DNA of 64,000 nucleotides from WHSW01 sp963846565 (GCA_963846565.1 CAWJWL010000005.1:124001-188000), one strand, 5' to 3'. Positions 35,533 through 45,180 are shown, numbered from the stretch's first letter. A program made the numbers and translations. Notes: generated by a model not told the origin, from the sequence alone.

Positions 35533-36142
35533 CTCGGCACCTCTGCGCCGGCGGGCAGCTTCGCCCCGACGAGCCGCTCCGCGGCGTCGATCAGGATCTG
35601 GCGCATGTAGTGGCGGTTGAGGGTCGCGTCGCGGAGCGTGACCTGGACGGCGAGGCCGTCGATCAGGCTCGCGAGCGTCGAGCGCCGCCTCGTCCGGGTT
35701 CTCCGGGCTGAAGACGCCCTGCTCGGTCCCGTTGCGAATCACGCGGGCGAGGATGGAACGCCAGCGGTCGTCGAGCGACTGGCGGGACTGCCGGATCGCG
35801 TCGTCGCGCAGGGCGCGGGTCCAGAGCTCGATCCACAGCGTCCAGTTGTTGTCCTCGACGCAGGCGTCGATGATCGCGACCAGCTTCCCGGCCGAGTCCT
35901 GGATCTCGGCCAGCCGCAGCGACCAGATTCTCGGCGAAGCGCTCCTCGTCGCTCGTCAGCGCCTCGGCGAGCAGCTCGTCCTTGCTGTTGAACCAGTAGA
36001 GGACGCCCGCAGGGCTGGTTCCGGCCCGCTCGGCGACGTCGGCGATCCGCGTCCCCGCCATCCCACGCTCCCCGATCACCTCGATCGCGGCCGCGAGGAT
36101 CTGCGGCCGGCGAATGTGGTCGATCTGCGGTCTCGGGCTCAT
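35529..36142 (-). pseudogene. TetR-family regulator, two frameshifts
   Basis: ATG start at 36142. The N-terminal HTH is clear: 'ILAAAIEVIGERGMAGTRI', 'DVAERAGTSPAGVLYWFNSK', 'DELLAEAL'. After one extra base near 35928 the ligand domain continues with 'DNNWTLWIELWTRALRD' and, after another near 35676, ends 'ILIDAAERLVGAKLPAGAEVPR'. The span is 3n+2 as two insertions predict. It sits directly upstream of the transporter genes and downstream of another TetR gene, so local control is likely. Confidence 0.72.
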
Positions 36143-36163
36143 CGGTCGCCTAGCCTGGCGGTG

Positions 36164-36181
36164 AAACCTGAATGGCGGTTT
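36164..36181. promoter_or_regulatory. Inverted repeat upstream of a TetR gene
   Basis: AAACC (36164-36168), 8 bp, GGTTT (36177-36181), 22 bp before the TetR start and overlapping the stop of the preceding TetR gene. Dyads in this position are common autoregulatory sites. Confidence 0.35.
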
Positions 36182-36806
36182 AAGTATCCCCGTCGGGCTG
36201 GTCCAATGCAAGCGCCTCGGGGGCCACGCCGAGCTCGGCCGCGAGCCGCCCGGCGACCAGCCGGCGGGCCTCGGCGACGTCGAGCTGCGGGTCCGACGAT
36301 CAGAGCGCGGATGCCGGCGCCGTCGAGCAGCGCGATCGCCAGCTTCGCCGTCGCGGCGACCTCGAGATCGGCGCGGAACTCGCCGGTCTCGACCCCGACC
36401 TCGAGCAGCGACTCCATCCAGGCGGTGTAGCGCTCGTACAGGCTCGCCGCGATCGGGCGCAGGCCGGGATCGCGGACCGCCCGCAGCCAGAGCTCGACCC
36501 AGAGCACCCACTCACGCTCCTGCGGGCCCGGGAAGGGGAGCGAGGTCGCGATCCCGCGCGCGAGCGCGGCGGTCGGCGACTCCGTCTCCGCGTCCGCCCG
36601 CCGAAGCGCTCGTCGCCGGCCGACTCGAACGAGTGCATCAGCGCCTGCTCGAGCAGCTCCTCGCGGGTCGAGAAGTAGTGGTGGACGAGCGCGGTCGAGG
36701 CGCCGGCGCGCATGGCGACCCTCGCGATCCGGACGTCGTCGATGCCGTCGGCCGCGATCAAATCGCAGGCCGCCTCGAGGATGCGTTCGCGAGTCTCGGC
36801 CGCCAC
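36180..36806 (-). pseudogene. TetR-family regulator (second), frameshifted
   Basis: GTG start at 36806 gives 'VAAETRERILEAACDLIAAD', then 'IARVAMRAGASTALVHHYFS' and 'TREELLEQALMHSFE', a typical TetR HTH. Frame changes near 36600 and 36288 connect 'SLPFPGPQEREWVLWVELWL', 'AATAKLAIALLDGAGIRALI' and the C-terminus ending 'LALDQPDGDT' at the TAA. It begins 21 bp after the FAD oxidoreductase stop, within the same operon. Confidence 0.72.
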
Positions 36807-36826
36807 GGGGCCTGAAGCTACCTCGC

Positions 36827-38446
36827 TCAGGAGACGGCGAGGGCGACGCCGGCGTCGGCGAGCACGGCGGCGGCGGCGTTGCGGCCGTTGAGGCGCGATC
36901 ACGCTGCCGGCGGGGTGGGTTGCGGCGCCGCAGATGTAGAGGCCGTCGATCGGCGTGCGCGGGCGAGAGGCGCCCCTCCCACATCTGATCGGGGGTCACC
37001 TCGCCCTGGAAGATGTTGCCGCCGGTGAGCCCGATCCGCGACTCGATGTCGGGCGGGCCGAGGACCTCGTGGTCGAGCAGGCACTCGCCGAAGTCGGGCG
37101 CGAAGCGCGACGATCAGGTCGATGAACTGGTCGGCCACGCCGTCGCGCGCCGACTCCCAGTCGCCGTCGGCGATGTCGTAGGGCGCGTACTGGCCGAAGA
37201 CGCTCATCAGGTGCTTGCCCGCCGGAGCCGGGCTCGGGTCGTAGCCGGTCTGGATGTAGATCTCGCCGAAGGCGACCGCCGGCTCGCCCGCGGTCGCAGC
37301 GCTCGAACGCCGCCTGCGCCTCGGCCATCGTGCCGGTGACGTCGATCGTCGCCTGCGCGGGCCACGTCTCGCCGGGCGCGGCCGTCCAGTTCGGCAGCCG
37401 CTCGAGCGCGGCGTTGAACTTGACCACCGGGCTGCGGATCTTCCACTCCTCGAGCCGGTCGCGGAAGTCGGCGTCGATCTCGTCGGCGGCGAGCATCCCG
37501 AGCGAGCCGCTTCGGGTCGGCGTTGCAGATCACGATCTCGGCGCGGATCTCGGTCCCGTCCTCGAGCGTCACGCCCTCCCCCGGGGTGATCTCGCCGACC
37601 GGTACGCCGCAGGCGAGCACGGCGCCCGGCCTCGGCGGCGGCGTCGGCGATCGCGAACGAGCTCATCCCCATGCCGCCCTCGACGTAGCCCCAGACCGGG
37701 CCCTGGCCGTCGAGGTCGCCCTGGTAGTGCATGAGCTTGATCGAGGCGGTGCCGGGGTCGTACGGGCCGCCCCAGGTGCCGATCACGCCCTGGCCGAAGA
37801 GCGCCGTCCTTCAGCCGCTCGTCGTCGAGGTAGTCGTCGAGGACGTCGGCGATCGAGGCCTCGAAGCAGAGGTCGATCATCTCCTGGTCGCCGCCGAGCA
37901 TCCGCCTCGATCTCGTCGCGGGTCGGCGTGTCGCCGACCCAGGTGTCGCGCTCGCCCTTGCGCAGCAGCTTGCGGATCTCGTCGAAGAGCTCCTCGTAGG
38001 CCCAGTAGCCCTCGATGTCCTTGCCGGAGACGCCGAGCCGCTTCAGGTTCGCCGCCGTCTTGTCGTCGTCGAGCCACTGCCCGAACGAGCGTCCCGTCCT
38101 CGAACGGGACCCACAGGTTCGGGTCGGCGACCCAGTAGCGCAGGCCGCGCGAGTGGAGGTCGAGCTCGTCGATGACCAGCTCGTCGAGCAGGCCGACGAC
38201 GTAGGCGCAGGGACTGACGACGAAGCGCTCGTCGGCGAACGGGCCGCTCGAGCGTGCGCGGCGCCGCCGAGCCGCTCGCGACGCTCGAGCACGAGCACGC
38301 GACTTGCCGGCCTTCGCAAGGTACGCCGCGGCGGTGAGGCCGTTGTGGCCGCCGCCGACGATCACCGCGTCCCAGTTCCGCTCGGCGAGCTTCGCCACCG
38401 GCTCGGGAAGCCCGATCTCCCCGAGCTTGGCCGCGATCTCGTTCAA
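36827..38446 (-). pseudogene. NAD(P)/FAD-dependent oxidoreductase (phytoene desaturase-like), many frameshifts
   Basis: TTG start at 38446, overlapping the Rieske stop (TTGA). 'NWDAVIVGGGHNGLTAAAYL' is the FAD-binding Rossmann motif. Joined frames give 'VLVLERRERLGGAA', 'FADERFVVSPCAYVVGLLDE', 'SFGQWLDDDKTAANLKRLGV', 'GDTPTRDEIEA', 'GPVWGYVEGGMGMSSFAIAD' and 'IDGLYICGAATHPAGSVIA'. At the end, one extra base near 36894 precedes 'LNGRNAAAAVLADAG'. It is about 540 residues when repaired and is paralogous to the intact gene at 43.4 kb. The family oxidises C-C or C-N bonds; substrate unknown. Confidence 0.75.
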
Positions 38447-38465
38447 CGGCCCGCCGTCCCGTTCG

Positions 38466-38563
38466 CTGACCCGGCCGCCCCGCCACCTGACCCGGCCGCC
38501 CCCGCGAGCCGAAGGCGAGGAGGCGGGCGGAACGTTTGTCTTCGAGGAGGCGGGCGGAACGTT
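38466..38563 (-). repeat. Dispersed repeat, compound copy F
   Basis: Full unit at 38487-38535, a truncated end unit at 38466-38480 and a second partial unit (GGAGGCGGGCGGAACGTT, 38546-38563). On the coding strand it encodes 'TNVPPASSKTNVPPASSPSA', the C-terminal tail of the Rieske protein. Compared with copy A it has one extra G (GCTC-G-CGGGGG). Confidence 0.8.
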
Positions 38564-38935
38564 CGTTATTCCCGCCATGTAGCGGTCGGCGACCATGAGG
38601 TCGAAGGCGTGCACGTCGTACCTCCTCGGCTGAGTAGCGACCGGCGGTGTAGTCGCGGGTGCCAAGCCCTTTCTGCTGGCAGCTCGCAGACGTACCAGTC
38701 CTGCTTGTTGACCATGTCCCAGAAGCCGACGGCGTCGGAGGGGTCGAAGTCCTCGCGGGCGATCGTCGCCGGCTCGAAGAACCACTCGCAGGTGACCTCG
38801 GTCTCGCCGGGCGAGCGCGGCCAGAGGGTGTGCAGCATCACGTAGTCGGGATGCAGCGAGATCAGCGCGTTCGGGAAGAGGGCGAAGTAGAGGACCTTCT
38901 TCTCATCGTCCTCACTGAGGCCATCGATCGTCGGC

Positions 38936-38991
38936 CGTTTGTCGAGTGTCCCTGCGACCCTGACAGGAGCTCGCTCCTGTCAGGCGTTTGT
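38936..38991. repeat. Palindromic insert with flanking direct repeats
   Basis: CCTGACAGGAG (38959-38969), CTCG, CTCCTGTCAGG (38974-38984) is a perfect 11-bp inverted repeat inside the Rieske gene. CGTTTGT occurs on both sides (38936-38942 and 38985-38991), 49 bp apart, like a target-site duplication. Confidence 0.5.
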
Positions 38992-39767
38992 TCCAAGGCC
39001 ATCGTCGACGCGTCCTCGCGCAGGGTCATCGAGCCGCCGCACCAGGCGCCCTCACCGGGAACATCGTCGCCGCTCATGTAGTCGACTGAGCGCGTTCAGC
39101 TCCGGGTGGACTCCGGGACAGTGCAGGCACTCGTTGTAGTTCTCGGCGATGCCCTTCCAGTTCGCGTGTACGTCGTAGATGACCTCACCGGCTCGGCGCA
39201 GATCGGAGAGCCGGTAGCGCTCGAGGTGCTCGAGCGAGGTCGCCGACGTGCTCGTCGGGATCAGGCGCATCGCCCGAGAGGTCGATCAGCACGAGGCCCC
39301 CGACGACGGCGAGCCGGACCTCGAGCAGCCCGTAGCAGGAGTAGTCGAAGTCCTCGACGCCCGTCCATGTGCGGCGCCGCGCGAAGCTCGCCGTCGAGGT
39401 CGTACGACCAGGCGTGGTACGGACAGCGGAGGCGCTTGCGGACCTGACCCTCGCTCCTCCTCGACGATGCGCGCGCCGCGGTGGCGACAGACGTTGAGGA
39501 AGGCTCGCGGGCGTGCCGTCGTCGCCGCCGATGACGACGACGCTGTCGAGCCCGAGCTCGCGCATCGAGGAACTTGCCGGGCTCGTCCACGGCGGAGACG
39601 TGACCGACGCAGATCCAGCCGCGGAAGATCTGGTCGAGCTCCCAGTCGAGGACACCCTGGTCGACGAACGCCGCCGGGCGGCAGCATCGTCGCCCGCTCG
39701 ACCGGCTGCAGCGTGAGCGCGACGTCGCGCGGATCGAGGTCTAAGGAGAGCATCTGGGACATTTGTG

Positions 39768-39783
39768 TTGACCTTGTAGTCAA
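39768..39783. promoter_or_regulatory. Palindromic operator in the Rieske/acyl-CoA dehydrogenase divergent gap
   Basis: TTGACcttgtaGTCAA lies 5 bp before the Rieske start and 22 bp before the acyl-CoA dehydrogenase ATG (4 bp before an alternative ATG at 39788). The same 16 bp, plus flanking G and T, recurs at 43402. It may be a TetR operator for the adjacent regulators. TTGACC could also serve as a -35. Confidence 0.6.
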
Positions 39784-39805
39784 TAGTATGTTATCGTGGC
39801 TGTCA

Positions 39806-40976
39806 ATGGATGCTGTAGCCACCACGGATCGGGGTCTTGACGTGCAGGCGCGTGCCAAGGCTTTCGCCGAGGACGTCCTCATCCCGCTCGAGGAGGAGGC
39901 CGAGATCCGCGGCGGGCGGCTTCCCGACGAGACGATCGCGGAGGTCAAGCGAGCTGCGATCGAGGCCGGGCTCAACGGCGGCCTGCACGCGGTCGAGCAC
40001 GGCGGCCAGGGCTGGAGCCGGCTCGACTGGCTGCTCGTCGAGGAGCAGTACGGGCGGACCACGAACGCGATCCACTGGCACATCCCACAGGCCTACAACG
40101 TCTGGGCGCACGCGAGCGAGGAGCAGATCGACCGCTACCTCCGCCCCGCTCTGCGCGGCGAGCTCAAGGACGCCTACGCCGTCACCGAGCGCGACGCCGG
40201 CTCCGATCCCTCCGCGATCGCGGCGACCGCCGAGCGCACGGACGCCGGCTTCCGCGTCAACGGCGAGAAGTGGTTCGTCACCTCCGGCGACCACGCCGAC
40301 GTCTACGTCGTGATGGCGAACCTGATCGACGATGGCGAGAAGCTGCCGACGCTGTTCGTCGTCGACCGCGAGCGCCCCGGGATCGAGGTCATCGACGACC
40401 CACCCTTCACGCACACCTATCCGGACGGCCACCCGACGATCCGCTTCCGACGTCGAGCTCGGCGAGGCCGATGTGATCGGCGGCGTCGGCGGCGGCGACG
40501 ACCTGCAGCGCTCCTGGTTCATGGAGGAGCGGCTCGGGATCGCCGCTCGCTGCGGCGGCGCGATGTGGCGGCTGCTCGACGAGACGGTCGCCTGGACGAC
40601 GGCGCGCGAGCAGGGCGGAGCACGCGTCTTCGATTATCAGGGCGTCTCCTTCCCGCTCGCTGACTCGGCCGCCGACGCCGCCGCCGGCCGGACCCTGACC
40701 CTCGCGGTCGCCGAGCTCGCCGACGCAGGCGCCGACCCCAAGTTCGTTCACTACAAGGCGTCGATGGCGAAGCTGTTCATGAGCGAGGCGGCGTGGCGCT
40801 GCGCCGACCGCTGCGTCCAGGCCTTCGGCGGGCGCGGCTACGTGCGCACGAACGTCGCCGAGCGCCTCCTCCGCGAACTCCGGGTCGATCGGATCTGGGA
40901 GGGGACGAGCGAGATCCAGCGGTTGATCGTCGCCCGGGGGTTCGAGCGACGTGGGGTTGAAGCCATCCTCCAGTAG
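39806..40976 (+). pseudogene. Acyl-CoA dehydrogenase, one frameshift
   Basis: Starts at ATG 39806 (39788 is an alternative). N-terminal helices 'FAEDVLIPLEEEAEIRGGRL', then 'DAYAVTERDAGSDPSAIAAT' and 'RVNGEKWFVTSGDHADVYVV' (FAD/substrate sheet). Near 40448 one extra C in TTCCGAC shifts the frame where 'TIRFDVELGEADVIGG' is expected. The other frame continues to 'QAFGGRGYVRTNVAERLLRE' and the C-terminal 'IWEGTSEIQRLIVARG'. The 1,171-bp span is 3n+1. It likely desaturates an acyl-CoA made from the substrate taken up by the divergent operon. Ten bp upstream of the CoA ligase gene. Confidence 0.78.
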
Positions 40977-40985
40977 GAGCAGCGG

Positions 40986-43052
40986 GTGGACCTCTCGCCC
41001 CTCCTAGCGCCACGCTCGATCGCAGTCGTCGGCGCCAACGACACCTATGGCTCCTACGCGGACACTGTGCTTCGCAACCTGGCGACGGCCGGCTTCGACG
41101 GGCCGGTCTGGGGGGTGAATCCCAAGCGCTCGGAGGTTCACGGTCGCGAGTGCGTGGCGACGCTCGCCGACCTGCCCGAAGCCGTCGACGCGGTGGTGAT
41201 CGCAATTCCCGCGGCGGCGGTGCCGTCTGTCGTCCGGGAAACCGGCGAGCGGGGCTGCGGCGGCGCGGTCGTGCTCTCGGCCGGCTTCGGCGAAGTCGAG
41301 TCCGGACGCGCGCTCGAGGCCGAGCTGCGCGAGGCGGCCCTCGCCTTCGACCTCCCGCTCTGCGGCCCGAACGGCAACGGAATCGTCGCCGTTCACCACG
41401 GAGCGGCGGTCTGGGGAGACGGCCTCGCGGCGCTCGAGCCCGGCGCGGTCGCGATGGTGACCCAGAGCGGCAACGTCGGGGTCAACGCGCTCGGCTCACA
41501 GCGCGGAATCCGCTGGCATACGGTCGTCTCGACCGGCAACCAGACCGTCTGCGACACAGCCGACTGGCTCGGAGCGGTTGCGGCGCTCGACGGGGTGCGC
41601 TCGGTCGCCCTCTTCGTCGAGGCCGACGGCGACGGCGCCAGGCTCGCGGAGGCGCTCGCGACCTGCGCCGAGCGCGGAGTCGGGGTCGCCGTGCTCAAGG
41701 TCGGCGAGTCGGACGCCGGACAGCGCGCCGCCTCTGCGCACACCGGCGCGCTCGCCGGCGACCAGCGCGTCTTCCGCGCCCTCGTCGAGGAGGCCGGGGG
41801 CGCCTGGGCCGAGGACTTCCACGACCTGCTCGAGCTGGCGAAGGCGCTCGGCGAGCCGCGAGCGCGGCCATCCGGCGAGGGTGGTCTCGCGGTGCTCACG
41901 TGCTCCGGCGGCGACTCGGGTGTCGCGGCGGACGAGGCCGCGCGACTCGGCGTCGAGCTGCCCGCGCTCGGCGCCGGCGACGCGCGAGCGGCTCGCGGCG
42001 CTGCTTCCCGACGCGGCGACGATCGCCAACCCACTCGACTACACGTCGATGATCTGGGGCGACACGCCGCTGCTCGCCGAGATCGTCGACATCGGTCGGC
42101 GCCGACCCGGCGATCGACCAGCTGCTGCTCTCTACGACCACCCGCACGACGCGGACGAGTCCTGGGCCGCGGTGACGACGCGGGCCTGATCGACGGCGCG
42201 GCAGCGAGCGACGCGGCGTCGATCGTCGCCTCGACGCTGCCCGACCTGCTCGATCCGGACGCGGCGAGCGAGCTCTCGGACGCCGGACTGCCGGCGATCG
42301 CGGGGCTGCGGACGGCGCTCGTCTGCGCGCGCGCGCTGCGGGCGTCGCGCCGCGGCGATCCGGCGCGCCTGCGGGAGATCGCGGCGCGGCGCCCGGACTC
42401 GCCGCGGCCCCGGTCGGGCAGGATGGCTGGATCGGCGAGTGGGAGGCGAAGGCGCTGCTGCGCGAGCGCGGGGTCACGGTGCCGGCCGGGAGGGTCGTCG
42501 ACGACGTCGAGGAGGCCGTCCTCCTGGCTACAGGGCTCGGCTTACCCGGTCGCGGTGAAGCTCTCGGGCGCGCACCTGCCGCACAAGAGCGACGTCGGCG
42601 GCCTCGCGCTCGACGCTGCCGGACGAGGGCGCGCTGCGGGCGGCGTTCGCGCGGCTGGTGGCGCTGCCGGAGGCCGTCCGGGCGCCGCGGTGCTGGTCGA
42701 GGAGATGGCGGCGCCGGGCGTCGAGCTGGTCGTCGCCGCTCGCGGCGACGGCGTCGTCCCGGCGCTGGTGATCGGGCTCGGCGGCGTGTTCACCGAGGTC
42801 TCTCGACGATGTCGCGTCGTGCCGCTGCCGGCCGATGCGGCGCGCGTCGAGCGAGGCGTTGCGCCGGCTGCGCGGGGCGCCGCTCCTGTTCGGCGCGCGT
42901 GGGCAGAGCCGGGATCGACGTCGGCGGCTAACCGAGCTCGCCGCCCGGTCGGCCATCTGCTGGTCGAGCAGCGCCTCTCCCTGGTCGAGCTCAACCCGGT
43001 TATCGCTCGACCCGATGGCGCGGTCGCGGTCGATGCCGTCGCCCGCCACTGA
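40986..43052 (+). pseudogene. Acyl-CoA synthetase (ADP-forming), CoA-binding plus ATP-grasp, many frameshifts
   Basis: GTG start at 40986 with AGGAG ahead. The first 330 residues are intact: CoA-binding 'APRSIAVVGANDTYGSYADT', succinyl-CoA-synthetase-like 'CGPNGNGIVAVHHGAAVWGD', 'MVTQSGNVG' and the phospho-His loop 'SAHTGALAGDQ'. From 41984 on, extra bases near 41984, 42093, 42145, 42410, 42536 and 42613 and further indels to about 42.9 kb split the ATP-grasp half ('PVAVKLSGAHLPHKSDVGG', 'VLVEEMAAPGVELVVAARGD', 'LLVEQRLSLVELNPVIARPD'). Repaired length is about 690 residues, normal for the fused form. It forms or consumes acyl-CoA with ATP. Confidence 0.75.
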
Positions 43053-43092
43053 CCATCGGGCAGGTGCGAATTGCTACGTCCGGTCGCTGCGC

Positions 43093-43413
43093 ATGAAATA
43101 CTCACGGCGCGAAGCAGTCGAGACGGGGGCAAGATTGGGGATACCCGGACTACGTGGTGGGGTCGCAGCAGGAGCGTTCGCGATCGCAATCGCCTTGCCT
43201 GCGCCGGCGCAGGCTGACGACCCCGGCACGAAGGAGCTCAGGCGCTCGCTGAAGGCAGACCAGCTGATCGGCCGTACCAGCCTGGAGCCGAGCAAGCACA
43301 AGAGCGTCAGGGTGCGCTTCGCGATCAGGTATCCGAAGGTTGGCGCTCCGCAGACCGAGGCCGCGATGCACATCTCCGTCTTCACGACGAAGGCGCGCGC
43401 GTTGACCTTGTAG
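43093..43413 (+). CDS. Small exported protein with Tat-like signal, unknown function
   Basis: 106 residues. 'MKYSRREAVETGARLGIPGL' has a twin-Arg pair followed by a hydrophobic stretch and 'APAQA', resembling a Tat or Sec signal. The mature part (about 65 residues) is beta-rich with no known motif. The last codons and the TAG stop lie inside the palindromic operator of the next gene, so the gene or its end may be remnant. Start ATG 43093. Confidence 0.4.
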   Translation: MKYSRREAVETGARLGIPGLRGGVAAGAFAIAIALPAPAQADDPGTKELRRSLKADQLIGRTSLEPSKHKSVRVRFAIRYPKVGAPQTEAAMHISVFTTKARALTL

Positions 43414-43417
43414 TCAA
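43402..43417. promoter_or_regulatory. Second copy of the palindromic operator
   Basis: TTGACcttgtaGTCAA, identical to 39768-39783, 26 bp before the ATG of the intact FAD oxidoreductase. It places this gene under the same control as the Rieske/acyl-CoA dehydrogenase region. Confidence 0.6.
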
Positions 43418-43443
43418 TCGAACTATCTGGTAGGTTGGCGCCC

Positions 43444-45126
43444 ATGGAGCCGACAACCGCAGCACCCTCCCCGCCCGCCGCCCGCCGCAACGGAGTTGCT
43501 CCGACTGGAGGTGGCTCCTATGACGCGATCATCGTCGGCGGCGGCCACAACGGGCTGACGACGGCCGCGTACCTGGCGCGAGCCGGGCTCAAGGTCGTCG
43601 TGCTCGAGCGGCGGCACGTGCTGGGCGGCGCGTGCGTCACCGAGGAGCTCTGGCCGGGTGCGCGGGTCTCACGCTGCTCCTACGTCGTCTCGATGCTCCA
43701 GCCCCAGATCGTCAGCGACCTCGAGCTCGAGCGCTACGGCTACAAGGCGATCCCGCTCGATCCGGCCTACGTCTCGCTCACCGAGGACGGCCCGATCTTC
43801 TTCTTCAACGAGGTCGAGCGCACCGCACAGTCGATCGGCCGCTACTCGAAGAAGGACGAGGCCGCATACCCCGAGTTCGAGGCACTGATGGACCGCGCCG
43901 CCCGCTTCGTCAAGCCGATGATGCTGCGCGAGCCCCCGGCGCTCGGCTCGAAGTCGCCCGGCGACCTCGCCGCGCTGCTCCGCGAGGCCGGTCGCATGGC
44001 GGGCTTCTCCAAGCGCGACATCCACGAGCTCGTCCGCGTCTTCACGATGTCGGTCGGCGACCTGCTCGACGACTACTTCGAGCTCGACGGGCTCAAGGGA
44101 TCGACCGCGTCGAGCGGCGTCGTCGGCGTCTGGGCCGGTCCGCGGACCCCCGGCACCGCCTACAACCTCCTCCACCACGCGCTCGGCGAGTGCGGAGGGA
44201 TCGAGGGGGCGTGGGGCCAGGTCGTCGGCGGCATGGGCGCGATCAGCGAGGCGATCGCCGCCTCCGCACGCAGCGCCGGCGCCGAGATCCGCACGGAGGC
44301 CGAGGTCGCCTCGATCGACGTGTCGGGCGGTCGCACCGTCGGCGTCACGCTTGCCGACGGCAGCGAGCTGCGCGCGCCGATCGTCGCCTCCGGCGCCCAC
44401 CCCAAGACCACGGTCCTCGATCTGACCGGTCGCGAGCACTTCCCGGGGGAGATCGGCGACGACATGGAGCGCTACCGCACCCGCGGCGCCTCGGTCAAGG
44501 TCAACCTCCGCCTCTCCGAGCCGCCCCGCTATGAGGGCGTCACCGAGGAGGAGCAGGCGCTGATGATGACGGCGGGGGTCAACATCTGCCCCTCGATCGA
44601 CTACCTCGAGCGCGCCTGGCAGGACGCCACCCTCGGGCACCCGGCCGAGCATCCCTACGTCGAGGCCGAGCTCCCGTCCGCGGTCGACTCGACGCTCACC
44701 GACGACGGCACCTGGGTGATGACGATGTTCACCCAGTACGGCCCGTCGGAGGAATCGCAGTGGAAGGAGGGCGATCGCGAGCGCTACGGAGACGCCTGCG
44801 TGGAACAGCTCGGCAAGTTCGCCCCAAATCTTCCGGGAGCCGTGCTCGAGCGCGAGGTTCTTGCGCCCCCGGACCTGGAGCGGATCTTCGGCCTCCAGGG
44901 CGGCTCGATCTTCCAGGGCGAGCAGGGTCTCGACCAGATGGCCTTCATGCGCCCGCACCCGGAGATGGCCCAGTACGCGACCCCTGTCGGTGGCCTCTAC
45001 CTCTGCGGCGCCGGCACGCACCCGGGCGGGGGCGTCACCGGCTGCTCCGGACACAACGCCGCGCACCGGATCCTCAAGGACCGCAAGCGCGCCCGGCGTC
45101 CGTGGCGGCGCCGCGCCGCCGCCTGA
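43444..45126 (+). CDS. NAD(P)/FAD-dependent oxidoreductase (phytoene desaturase-like), intact paralog
   Basis: 560 residues. FAD-binding motif 'YDAIIVGGGHNGLTTAAYLA' and 'VVVLERRHVLGGACVTEE', mid-region 'GGIEGAWGQVVGGMGAISEA', and the C-terminal FAD loop 'GGLYLCGAGTHPGGGVTGCS'. ATG 43444 is preferred over TTG 43435. It is a paralog of the frameshifted gene at 36.8-38.4 kb and shares its operator. Members oxidise polyenes, amines or unknown substrates; none can be assigned. It is the first intact large gene after the indel-rich block. Confidence 0.82.
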   Translation: MEPTTAAPSPPAARRNGVAPTGGGSYDAIIVGGGHNGLTTAAYLARAGLKVVVLERRHVLGGACVTEELWPGARVSRCSYVVSMLQPQIVSDLELERYGYKAIPLDPAYVSLTEDGPIFFFNEVERTAQSIGRYSKKDEAAYPEFEALMDRAARFVKPMMLREPPALGSKSPGDLAALLREAGRMAGFSKRDIHELVRVFTMSVGDLLDDYFELDGLKGSTASSGVVGVWAGPRTPGTAYNLLHHALGECGGIEGAWGQVVGGMGAISEAIAASARSAGAEIRTEAEVASIDVSGGRTVGVTLADGSELRAPIVASGAHPKTTVLDLTGREHFPGEIGDDMERYRTRGASVKVNLRLSEPPRYEGVTEEEQALMMTAGVNICPSIDYLERAWQDATLGHPAEHPYVEAELPSAVDSTLTDDGTWVMTMFTQYGPSEESQWKEGDRERYGDACVEQLGKFAPNLPGAVLEREVLAPPDLERIFGLQGGSIFQGEQGLDQMAFMRPHPEMAQYATPVGGLYLCGAGTHPGGGVTGCSGHNAAHRILKDRKRARRPWRRRAAA

Positions 45127-45180
45127 GGCTCGGCTGCCGCAGCCGCGCATCCTTATGCCCGAAACGGGTAGCAGCCGGCG

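Larger units (their letters stand above)
38443..39762 (-). pseudogene. Rieske ring-hydroxylating-type oxygenase alpha subunit, many frameshifts
   Basis: ATG at 39762 gives 'MSQMLSLDLDPRDVALTLQP'. Rieske [2Fe-2S] ligands appear in 'NVCRHRGARIVEEE' and 'CPYHAWSYDLDGELRAAPHM', on different frames. The mononuclear-iron site is 'NWKGIAENYNECLHCPGVHP', and the C-terminal domain has 'LISLHPDYVMLHTLWPRSPG' and 'AVGFWDMVNKQDWYVCEL'. This subgroup includes oxygenases of quaternary amines such as betaine and carnitine; that substrate range is family knowledge only. A hairpin element interrupts the gene near 38960, and repeat copy F encodes its C-terminal tail. Confidence 0.78.

Noticed and set aside
32236..42900. 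Programmed frameshifting as an explanation for the broken genes
   Set aside because: Shift sites have no shared slippery heptamer or downstream structure, occur several times per gene and affect unrelated families at once.
45040..45060. GGGCGGGGGCGTCACC in the FAD oxidoreductase as a repeat copy
   Set aside because: It encodes the conserved family loop 'HPGGGVTG' and lacks the repeat termini.
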